Made by a program: the position numbers and the translations under genes. Shown here in pieces: positions 29,801 to 37,655 of a stretch of 64,000 bases of DNA. The stretch comes from Oscheius onirici (lineage: Eukaryota > Nematoda > Chromadorea > Rhabditida > Rhabditidae). How positions within the stretch are numbered: position 1 is the stretch's first letter; the number at the start of each line of letters is the position of its first letter. The notes under the pieces were generated by a model. That model did not search any database. It saw only the letters and a program-made list of their open reading frames with translations, and was not told the origin of the DNA. Where the stretch lies: positions 1,922,064 to 1,986,063 of the forward strand of contig OW051468.1 in the NCBI GenBank assembly GCA_932521025.1, written 5' to 3'.

Positions 29801-31468
29801 CTAAATTAGATTTTTATAGGAAATTTGAAGAAAAAGCTTACGTTAATTTGCTGTTTGACAATCTGACAGCCCTGTTTTCCGACGTAGATTTCGTGATCGT
29901 CGCCGACGGCATAGACGCGGTCGTCGCAAGCGGCTAGGGCTTTCACGTCGCGAATCGGGCCGTTTCTCTTGCCGATGACGTGGAAATTGTGGGGACCGAC
30001 TTCTCGGATCGTCATGATTCGCGGATCGACGCCGGCGGCACAGATGTTCTCGCCGAGAGGACAGAGGGTGAGAATGTCGGCCTGGTGGGAATCGAGTTCC
30101 TGGAAAACGCGATTAAATGGGTTAAGAAGAGAGATTTTGAGCTCAACTCTAGTTATTTTGTCGTTTTTTTAACGCAGCGACAGCGTGATTCACTGCTGCC
30201 CGAACGATTTGGACACAGACTAGACAGCTGTTCAGGCAACAGATAAGACAGCTAGACAGTGAAGGCGTTGTGGCCACATACAGGACAATTAGATAGCCAG
30301 GATATAGCCACAGACTAGACAGTTAGACACCCTTTTTCATCAGATTTGCGCTGAAACGAGTCTCCAGACCTCTGAAACTTGTAGAGCGCTGAAAACGCGC
30401 CTCATTTATTTGAAACCAGTCCAAATTCAGCGTTATGGCCACGGTGGCCGAGCGGTCGAAGGCGTCGGACTTATGATCCGATGGTACGAAAGTACCCGCG
30501 CGGGTTCGAATCCCGTCCGTGGCAAATCTTTTTGCCTTTTTGGGGAATTGCAAGAAAAACAAGTTTGGATCTTCTTTTTAGATACTTTTAGACAAAAACC
30601 TGCAAAGTGTACCTGAAGAAGAGCCCCGCTCTCGGAATTCCAGAAGCATAGCTTGCCGCGCGAGTCGCCGCTGACGACCAGATTGTCCTTCATGAAGGCC
30701 ACTGTCCAGACGATGGTCGGAAGGCGTCTATCTTGTCGAGCCACAACTAGTTGATGCCTAATTTGGCCGGATTTGATGATGAAGACGACGTTCTGGCCTC
30801 CGACAGCCACCTAAGAGGATTTTTATTGAAAATTGTGGAAAAATAGCAAAACCTGATCATTTCTTGAAGCTACGGACAAGAGACGGCTGTCGACGCCGAG
30901 ACTGATGCAATTTTCGACGACGGCCTCTTCCAGATTGAAGAAATAGAGAATGGCAGAATGACTGACGAGAGCGGCCTGGATGGGGCTGACAGCACAACAG
31001 TTCCACAGCGGAGCGGGACAGACTTGAACTCGCTGAAAATTTGGAGTTTTTATGGTTTATGGCTATTTTCTGTCTTTTTTTGTAGATTTGTCCGAAATAT
31101 TCCTCAAACAACCCGAAAAACAAAAGAAACTTACTCTGATAGCGTCTGAATGTGCATTTGAGATGACGACGGAGCCGTTGATGTGTGTGGAGAGAATGTT
31201 CTGTCCGATGAAGCACACGGATTCGATGCTGCCATTTCCGGGACAGATGAGCTTCTCACGGACCATCATCCAGCCTGGCAGAATGTTAAATTGTTCGAGA
31301 ACGTCGTCGCCGCTAAATTTACGTGATTTATGGTTAAAAAAAGGAAACCAACCCTTCAATCTTCCTGGCGACGATCATTTTGCCCAGTTGCTCGTTGAGA
31401 GCCATTGCGTGGGCACTTCTGCCCGTCAGCTGGATGTCTTTTCGCTCTTCTAATTCTATTTCGGCCAT
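14882..31468 (-). CDS. UTP4: UTP4/cirhin WD-repeat small-subunit processome protein
   Basis: Exons: 31468-31353, 31312-31135, 31032-30853, 30810-30613, 30099-29842, 29800-29631, 27945-27713, 16099-15870, 15828-15679, 15043-14882; 624 residues, all phases agree (human UTP4 is 686). WD-type blades are visible, for example TIVWTVAFMKDNLVVSGDS followed by KLCFWNSESGALL, which matches the IVWGVAFL/GKVQFWDS region of UTP4. The C-terminus has the PFKLKKF ending typical of the family. By family it is a nucleolar t-UTP component needed for 18S pre-rRNA processing. The intron between 27713 and 16099 is 11.6 kb and contains six plus-strand paralogues; the intron 29630-27946 contains a plus-strand membrane-protein gene; the intron 30612-30100 contains a tRNA gene. 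Confidence 0.87.
16320..17483 (+). CDS. UTP4-intron array, paralogue 1 (unrecognised family)
   Basis: Exons: 16320-16496, 16538-16646, 16834-17262, 17305-17364, 17413-17483; 281 residues. An AATAAA follows the stop at 17487. The N-terminal region (EEEQKTYLRALVARGKPF, later VYEQMGQTP, then ITRWAKSSPDLALLWKEAVR) is shared with the five downstream copies. It is followed by a Pro/Lys-rich stretch (NTRPPKRKSTIQTPPSPTPK) and a Gln/Glu-rich coiled coil ending DIDELKRMISTLT. The C-terminal exons encode SGLLMRSFGAPAPATPF, related to AGLIGRA in paralogue 4. I do not recognise the family. A small helical, possibly Myb/Rap1-like DNA-binding domain plus coiled coil is a hypothesis only. Confidence 0.7.
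17965..18780 (+). pseudogene. UTP4-intron array, paralogue 2 (frameshifted)
   Basis: The start context ATGGAGGATTGGCAG matches the MEDWQ/MEEWQ start of the family, but one extra base after CAG puts the following conserved block (VEQKLVLMYLMERARPF) in another frame. Later blocks are visible: NNPGYNNLFNGTVRIY and, near 18640-18690, LLLEMERKIDRLTG with the family donor after LTG. The middle has no continuous family frame. Either it is a decayed copy or it uses a non-family start (TTG 17957 is in frame); I favour decay. Confidence 0.55.
19090..19838 (+). pseudogene. UTP4-intron array, paralogue 3 (frameshifted)
   Basis: The family blocks EREKFYKIVYAAMGVLKRIP (ending at donor 19241), SNNPKYVTFFDFAHRVYI and, from 19458, FQLPQDWIIEKIQLQEASRA through RSIERLTG can be read, and a last exon gives ELISRR-stop at 19838. 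No start of the MxxW type is found upstream. The second exon needs a frame change between the PGW and NNPKY blocks (a stop lies at the ACGTGA near 19356). The 3' third is well preserved. Confidence 0.55.
20570..22110 (+). CDS. UTP4-intron array, paralogue 4 (intact, 408 aa)
   Basis: Exons: 20570-20773, 20952-21054, 21093-21430, 21449-21845, 21884-21991, 22034-22110; phases agree. Two introns end in AAG rather than CAG/TAG. The N-terminal region has EEWQIEEQKIVLIYLTERYR, FFALIYAAMGTKKTVPK and NQKPEWLSRDGNYAHLFDLV, with conserved W, F and Y positions shared with paralogues 1, 5 and 6. A second shared block (LPDEWIYEKNILLERA) follows. The central third is Arg/Gln-rich, then a coiled coil (residues about 300-345) ends KLDRMSHAIDLLTG, followed by AGLIGRA and a Pro/Tyr/Gln-rich tail. 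The function is unknown; nuclear DNA-binding plus oligomerisation is inference. Confidence 0.75.
22111..23337. other. Spacer between paralogues 4 and 5
   Basis: I see no family blocks, tRNA, SL RNA or transposon termini in this 1.2-kb stretch. An AATAAA at 22263 may be the poly(A) signal of paralogue 4. Confidence 0.4.
23338..25159 (+). CDS. UTP4-intron array, paralogue 5 (intact, 409 aa)
   Basis: Exons: 23338-23535, 23669-23774, 23816-24063, 24245-24701, 24894-24980, 25026-25159; phases agree and exon structure matches paralogue 4. Shared blocks are DWEIEDQKIFLLFLVERNKP, VYLAMGTGKRVPKKTTDNIS, PEWIENFPQYRQFFGRVVEI, LSPDWLLEKERLVKASQLRH and KLDRISHTLDLLTS. The first exon ends after a third predicted helix (NISNLWVKYLR), giving three helices with a buried Trp in the first and third. 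The middle is low-complexity with repeated (K/R)RAS and PQ motifs. Function unknown. Confidence 0.75.
25160..26174. other. Spacer between paralogues 5 and 6
   Basis: No gene is supported. A stretch with open frame near 25620-25800 has no domain and no splice partners. Confidence 0.35.
26175..27207 (+). CDS. UTP4-intron array, paralogue 6 (short form, 255 aa)
   Basis: Exons: 26175-26360, 26407-26494, 26714-27207. The first two exons match the family (DDEDIDQQKLFILFHIERNE, IYKKMGIDFDIPEK, MPSWTEGNPVYAELFSRVVD). The third exon carries a basic stretch (VKKPAKRALPREFPK) and a coiled coil ending MKRIEEQQSEIIRLFK, then stops. The two C-terminal exons with the A/S-GLIGR block seen in copies 4 and 5 are missing, so it is the most divergent intact member. 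Confidence 0.7.
27208..27712. other. Spacer after the array
   Basis: No gene is supported. An AATAAA at 27300-27305 may terminate paralogue 6. Confidence 0.35.
28135..29114 (+). CDS. Three-finger-like single-pass membrane protein
   Basis: Exons: 28135-28226 and 28580-29114; 208 residues. The start gives a signal peptide (MRLVLLFVLSQLSAA) followed at once by LKCYNARD. The ectodomain has six cysteines and ends NCRCDQDYCN, the C-x-D-x-CN ending of Ly6/uPAR and activin-receptor-type three-finger domains. A transmembrane helix (WAITFTSLSLAVLMFLANF) and a 35-residue acidic tail follow; there is no kinase domain. It is nested, opposite in strand, in a UTP4 intron. Its own intron (28227-28579) contains a partial inverted copy of the repeat flanking the nev-tRNA genes. 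The ligand is unknown. Confidence 0.72.
29115..29630. other. UTP4 intron remainder
   Basis: I see nothing beyond the poly(A) region (AATAAA at 29171) of the gene at 28135. Confidence 0.35.
30250..30540 (+). repeat. Duplicated block carrying nev-tRNA, copy 1
   Basis: About 290 bp from GACAATTAGATAGCCAGGAT through the tRNA and its T-run are closely matched at 38065-38345, including GCGCTGAAACGAGTCTC and TGTAGAGCGCTGAAAACGCG. A partial copy in opposite orientation is at about 28345-28450. Confidence 0.75.
30438..30524 (+). tRNA. nev-tRNA-Ile (UAU), class II
   Basis: The acceptor stem GCCACGG/CCGTGGC pairs 7/7 with discriminator A at 30524. A D arm (GGCCGAGCGGTCGAAGGC), anticodon stem TCGGA/TCCGA with loop CTTATGA (anticodon UAU), a long variable arm GGTACGAAAGTACC and T arm GCGGGTTCGAATCCCGT are all present. 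A T5 terminator follows. A Leu/Ser-type long arm with an Ile(UAU) anticodon is the signature of nematode nev-tRNA-Ile, reported to be charged by leucyl-tRNA synthetase. It sits in a UTP4 intron on the opposite strand. Confidence 0.9.
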
Positions 31469-31924
31469 CTGAAACATATTTTTATAGAAAAAACAAGGAA
31501 GAACGACTGAAAAATTGGTGAAGAAAAACGAAAAATAATCGTGAAAAAATTCAAAAGTCTTAGAATTGCGCGCGCGGGAATATAAAAAGGCTCAAAATCT
31601 AGAATTTGACAAATTTCACCAGTTTTTCTCCACTTTAGCTATTTTTCGCCCAATGTTTCTTACAAAAACTATTATTCTCCAGAGATACCAATCTTGCCAC
31701 AAGACAATACAACACATTTTACAAAAAAAAAATTCCAATAAATAGCTTCATTATACAGTTTTTACATGAAACAATTCGATGAAAATTTTAGAACCTTTGA
31801 GAAATGACCTTGAGAATGGAAATACGAGTGAAAACTGAAAAGGGCAGCGAGTAATGAGTTTGTATTTGATTATTAGAGACCTTTGGGTGGGATAAAATTC
31901 TTTTTTAGGCCTTGAGGGACAAAT

Positions 31925-34900
31925 TTAGAGATCCGTATCGAACCAGGCACTATTTCGGCTGTTTGTCATCTCATAGTGAGCCGAGTCGATGCCATGGACC
32001 GGGTACATTTCTCCAAAATGGTCTCCGAAAAGCTCCGGCTCCAGTCCGTCTCTCTGCCAGCCAGAAGCCAGCTCCTGGTCCAGATCCTAGAAATTTTGAA
32101 GGTTCAAATTTCAAAACTTCCCGCTCAAACCTGTCTGTAGTGCATTGGGCGATCGTTCTGAAGGTTTTTCAGCACTCCAGAAGCGTAAGTACTGACGGAA
32201 CGGTGTTCAGATCTAAGAGCATCCATTAGCTGTTCTGTGAATCCGGCCATTTCGACGGCACGACCTCCTTCGGGCGTCTTTGAAAGTTGGTAGAGGAGAC
32301 CGAGAAGTTCGCGCTCGACCATCTCGTCGTCAGAGCGACAGACCTGAAGAGTTTGGTTCTGATAACTTTCCATTGATAACAGAGTCTCTCTGATGAGTTA
32401 CTGTAACTGTTACTACCCGTACTCTTAGGAATAGTCTCACCCGATTGGTTACTGTAACTGTCACTATCCGTTCCCTTGGAATGTCTCTCTATCTGGTTAC
32501 TGTAACCGTAACTAGGTGTTACCTAGTGAATCCTGATAAGTTACTGTAATCCGTAATACCCGTACTCATATTGTTAAGAACACTCTCTGATGGGTTACTG
32601 TAACAGTAACAACTAGTCAAGGGAAATTTGAATTCGTTTCCAGAGACTGGGCAGGATCAGAGCTACTAAGCACAATATACTGTAGGGTAACGATAAGTTT
32701 TGACTATCATCACCTCAGCTACTGTAACTGTAGACTTGCCGTTTGTTCTTACCTCGCTTCTCGAAAGAAGTTCACTGACAAGAGACAGGACATCTGGGTT
32801 ACTGTAGAGTTCTGCCGCCACATCTGGATGAGCGGCCAGTTGATGGAGAGCAGCTACAGCTCCTTCCATCACACTCCACATGGGAACGCCGTCTCTCTCG
32901 GCCATCGTGTCCTCACGGAACTCTTGTACAGCTCCGGCAAAGATGGTTACAGTGAGGGAGACAATGGACTGGACGCCTTCCGGCATGTCTATTCTGACCT
33001 AAAGAGAATCGCTTTCTACTGAATGGACTGTAAGAGGGTACCTGAGTAAGTTCAGCCAAATTTGCTGGGAGTAGGGCAGCATTTCGAATAACTCCTAGAG
33101 CTGCTTTGATGACGGGAGTACGAAATGTTGCCAGAAGGGAGAGGATGGTTGGGAAACTGTTGCAGAGACGGAGCTCGTTCTGGGCCTGGAAAAGAGAGTT
33201 GGTCAGAGAGACAGAAAGACAGAAATCCAGAGAGACAGACAGAAAGAGACAGAGAGACTGAGGGACAGAGAGACGGAAAGACAAAGAGTCAGAGGGAGAG
33301 TTACAGTACCTGAGTGCTGAGAGCATGCCGAGCAGTACAGTGTCGAATGGCACAGAGAGCCGGTTCGGTAATCTCCTCAACCTCAATGAACCGACTGATC
33401 GCAGCCAAAAGAGCCTCCATTCCTAGACTCCGACAAATCGTCTCTTTGTTCCTGACATTGTTGCAGGTCAAATTACTGAGGATTCCGCAAGCACAGGCGG
33501 ACATGGAAGAGGCCTCAATTTCAGCCTCCTTGGCCGGATCAGAGTCATTCAAAGGCTCTGGGAAGGTGGCAGTATCGCGGAGGAGGTCAAGAAGATAGAT
33601 GACGAGCTCGCTGAGATTTTCCTCGTTTGTGGCAGCGTCGGAGAGATTTCGCATTGAGACGAGTATGGCCAGACGGGTCTTGTTGTCGTTCGACTTACGC
33701 AGTTCGTGGAATAGGACGGGTAGACAGCCTGAGAGAAAGTACAGTAAAGAGTCAGTCATTGTCACTCACCCAAAGAAATAAGCGCTGCCTTGTTCTGTGG
33801 ACACACGGACAGAGATCTGATGCATCGAATTACGGTATACACGAGTTTCCGGTAGTCTGAAAAATTCTTCACGATCTGCATCAGAGTCTGAGGTCCTCCT
33901 CTGGACAGGAAAACCAGTTTGGATTGAGGGTCATCTGAAGCAGTCTTTTAAATAAATGGGGTCGTAAAACAAACCTAGAAGAAGATAATAGATGCTGTCA
34001 GTGACCTGAGCCAGAAGTTTGACATTGGAACGGCAGAGCAGAGCGGACAGGGCGTCAATGGCACCCAGATTCCTGGCTTGGATTTTCACCTCCCCAATGT
34101 AGATCAGAAGGTTCCGGAGCGTGGTAACAGCATAATGAACGACGCTCTGAATAAACTTTTTTTAAAACCAAATGATCGAAAAATTTACCTCAACACTGTT
34201 ATAAAGCATCCGAATCAGTTCAGCCAGACCGCCGGAGCGGAAAATGTGAACACAGCCTTCTTTCTTTTCCGAGAGGTGGGAGAGAGCTCCGGCTGCGTCT
34301 CTTCGAACATTGGGGTCGTCGCTGCGAGCAGCGCGAAGAAGTCCATCGATCAGATTGGGGTAGGTGGCAATGGTACGGTCCTCCTTGGAGAGAAGATAGA
34401 CGCGATGGACGGCCTGGGCCATCAGAGCCTGCGAAAGATGGCTGATTAGAGGAAGACATTGACTTGCTAATGTGGGAGAGGAGTTGAGAGTTTTTGAGAC
34501 AGAAACTCTCCTAATTTCTTAATAAAAACGTTTTACTGTCATTTTCAAGTTTCTGAAGGGTTTGCAGACTCTAAACGGAAAAGATTCAGCTGAGGAAGAT
34601 ATTAAGCTGGTTTTTCACGACTTGATGTCATGCCATACTCTGTAGAGCAGCGAAAAAAAGTACAGTAAACATTGAAGTAAGACTTATGTAATGTGGAGAG
34701 ATCTACAGTTTGTGAGGAAAATGAGAAACTGGAAGACTCTGAATCTCAAGAAAACCTTTCTAGAACCCATTTTCATCAACCATCAGTAAAAACACCTTGA
34801 AGAAAAGACCTGATTTCGCTGAACAAAAATGGTTCCATGCCTGATTCATCTCCATTTTGTTCTCCATTTCCCCTGTTTCACAAAAAAAATGTGCTATTCT

Positions 34901-36376
34901 TTCTCACCTCATCACTCTCGCACATCATTTTGATGAGCTCCGGCACGCCCATATAGTTGACGTCGGTGGAGCCCTCAAACTGTAGCAGACGAACCACAGC
35001 TTCTTTGGTCTTCTGTGCCGGGCTGGTCAGCTGAAAACTTTGTTTATAGGGACAGGGAGCTAAGTGGGACAGCTGGAATGATAGACCAAGGGGAAAAGGG
35101 TAAAAAGCATACGCGCCTGTGTGAGAGAAAACTGGATACTGGGAAAAGTGAGACGGATCCGATTCGGATAAGCTATTATTGTCTAGGTAAGAACTGTGAT
35201 TTATTGGTGTCTCTCTTTCTTATTGTAGAAAACTGTCAGAATTCCAAAAGGGTTGGACCCATTGAACTCTGTATCTTATAGCACCAGGGACTAGACTCGA
35301 CAAGTCTTCGGAACAAGTTCAAAACTTGTCAAACGTCCCGCCTCTAATCCTAACCTAACTTTGAGTTGCCATTCAAGCTTCCACCGAGGATTCAAGATGG
35401 TCGCCCGTCTTCTACAACAAAATCTGGTAGGTTCTACCCCTTCTTCATAGATGTACTGTCTGTCTGTCCTTCGGTAACTTTGGAACAGATCAGTTCAGGT
35501 GTGACTCTAATAAACTGACATAAACTTTAGAAGTTTTGGCTCAAATTACTCCCTTTTCTCTGTCTGATAAGAACTGTCAGTTATACTCTCCTCTTCATAT
35601 AAAAATTGACTGGATGTTTCTTGCTTTCTTTCTTGTCCAGTGTCTCTGTCTCAGCCCAGACTGTCAATATGAACGGTAACAAATGTTATTTGTAAGCGAA
35701 AGAGGAAACATAAGACTTTCCATAGCCAAACTATCTAACGACTATCTTGCAAAGAAGTTTGCTTCCAAGTGATCAGATGGCTCATTTTCCCGCTTATTTA
35801 TCACTCAAAAAACGCCGATTCTTACCATTTGCATTACTTCTTGTTATTCTACTCACGTACTGTAACTGTCATTTGCAGCCTTCTTTACTGGTTGACCTAT
35901 TCTGCGCTCTTGACGCTTACTTCTATTCTTGAATCTCCTTTACTCTTAGTATGTGTTCAATCTCACCCTTACTGGAAATTCCAATCTAAAACTCATTCTC
36001 ACACGTACACTGTCTCTTCTTTGCTAGTCAATTCCTCTCTACTTTCTGTTTTAAACTCACTATTCCCGTCCTTTCTAATGTCTCTAGAACTGCCACTGTC
36101 TCTCCAGCTAAACAGCTCGGATACTTTTTCAAGATTTCGGTACAATTAACTCACCTTATCCACAATCGTGCTTCTAGTCGGCTGAGTATCCGACGTTGAC
36201 GGTTCTCCAAAAAGAGCCGCCCGAATTCTACTGATTCTCGTGTCATTGTAGATTCTGTTGGCTTCTGAAATCCTCTCATCTTCTGTCTTTTTTTTAAACT
36301 CACCAGCGAAAGAATGATAGTTCATGATGCCGTTGTGATGGCCACTGCTGGCCGCAACTATCACGTCTCCTGCCAT
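31925..36376 (-). CDS. hmp-2: Beta-catenin (HMP-2 type)
   Basis: Exons: 36376-36155, 35030-34908, 34428-34189, 34146-33975, 33934-33770, 33728-33310, 33185-33042, 32998-32753, 32343-32131, 32086-31925; 701 residues, consistent phases. Armadillo repeats run through the protein with beta-catenin landmarks: NVRRDAAGALSHLSEKKEG, RNLSDAATNEENL, CACGILSNLTCNN and EITEPALCAIRH. It ends SAWFDTDL, the PDZ-binding C-terminus of beta-catenin. The N-terminus has RISRIRAALFGEP at the alpha-catenin-binding position but no DSGxxS phosphodegron, as in the adhesion-specialised HMP-2. It should link cadherin to alpha-catenin at the cell cortex. The 32.35-32.75 kb intron has a minisatellite. Confidence 0.9.
32375..32640. 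repeat. Minisatellite in a beta-catenin intron
   Basis: Four or five units of about 65-75 bp contain GGTTACTGTAACTGT, a (C)CCGTACTC block and TCTCTCTGAT. The core word is the same as in the sol-2 intron array. Confidence 0.75.
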
Positions 36377-37655
36377 TCGTAGCCGGCTTTTTTATTCTGT
36401 AAATGAGAGGCTGAGACTGGTTTTGAACTTCTTGAGAGTGAAAAGGATAGGTTGGTCTATGAGTACGGGAGTAAACAAAAAGATGAAAGGATGATTGAAA
36501 TAGGAGATGTTTGCCCGAAAAATGGGGTGTTTTTGAAAAGGAGAAGGGTCAATTCACGCTGTTTCTAACAAGAAAGAGACGAATAAAAAAGATGCATGAA
36601 AATAGAGCGTAAAATTAGGTCTTTCTTTAAATTTGTCCTTTACTCGCTGGCGATTGAGAACGGAGTAAAAATAAATTAGGTCAAGTTCCGACATTCTATA
36701 AAGCGGAAATGCAAATTGTGAAAGCAAGGAAGTGGATGCCCATAATAGTAGCACCAAGCGTATAGAAAACGCGAGAGAAAGCTGAATATTGTAGAAGAAT
36801 CCTTCTTGAAACTAGTTCAGTTCTCCCAGGCACGGCACTTCTTTTTCAAATCTCAGTTTGTCACAATCTCCGTATTCACTGGTTTTTCGTAAACCTGATT
36901 TAATTTTATGTTCTTTTCAAATTTATCGAACAAAAAAAATCGCTGCGACTGGATCATTTTTGGTGTTTTTTCGAACTGAACTTTTTTCGACAAACTGTTT
37001 GCAGATGAAAAACAGTAAACAGACTGATGTTCAACACAGAAAATCGATCAACTTAGAATAAAAAAATGTCAGTGCAGAGGTTTTAACCGCTAACAAACTC
37101 GTTTGTTTCTAGACGAAAATGAATTGAGAAAGAACCATTTTTTTATCGGATGCAGAGAAATGACGTTAGAAGCTAAAAAGTCAGGTATCGCAGCATTTCA
37201 AAGAGGATCCTATGAGACACAGCTGCGTAGGCTGAGCAACTTTCATGAGTCATCGTCCAGAAAGTGACCGAAAGGGAGGAGAAAGACGAGATTAGACATG
37301 CGAATCGTCAAATAGCGATTACGCAGACAGAGAGACACGAGGGTGACCTCGACACCGTCTCCCTATCTAAGGACATTGCGACAATGAGGAGAAATAACAC
37401 GGAATTTGAGATATTTTCACACGATTATACGTGTTTTATAGGCGAAATTTGTGGGGGAAACAGGTAAAAATTGTTTATTTAATAGGGTTGGAGGGAAGAA
37501 CCGAGACCAAGTACATAATAAGGCAACCGTTTTTTGTCATATGTTACACAACATTTTATCAAGAGTATCAAATATATACCAGTTTTTGGCAGGAGAATTA
37601 ATTAGAGACCATGTTTTTTAGATCATTATGAATCTTTTTAGGGGAGATACTGTAA
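36377..37655. other. Spacer between beta-catenin and ARMC1
   Basis: No gene is supported in 1.3 kb. Open frames near 36860 and 37264 have no domain or splice partners. Confidence 0.4.

Noticed and set aside
30433-30562. Minus-strand frames over the nev-tRNA genes containing RQKDLPRTGFEPARVLSYHRI
   Set aside because: This is the reverse complement of the class II tRNA itself, a common false protein; the tRNA fold explains the conservation. The same holds at 38242-38457.
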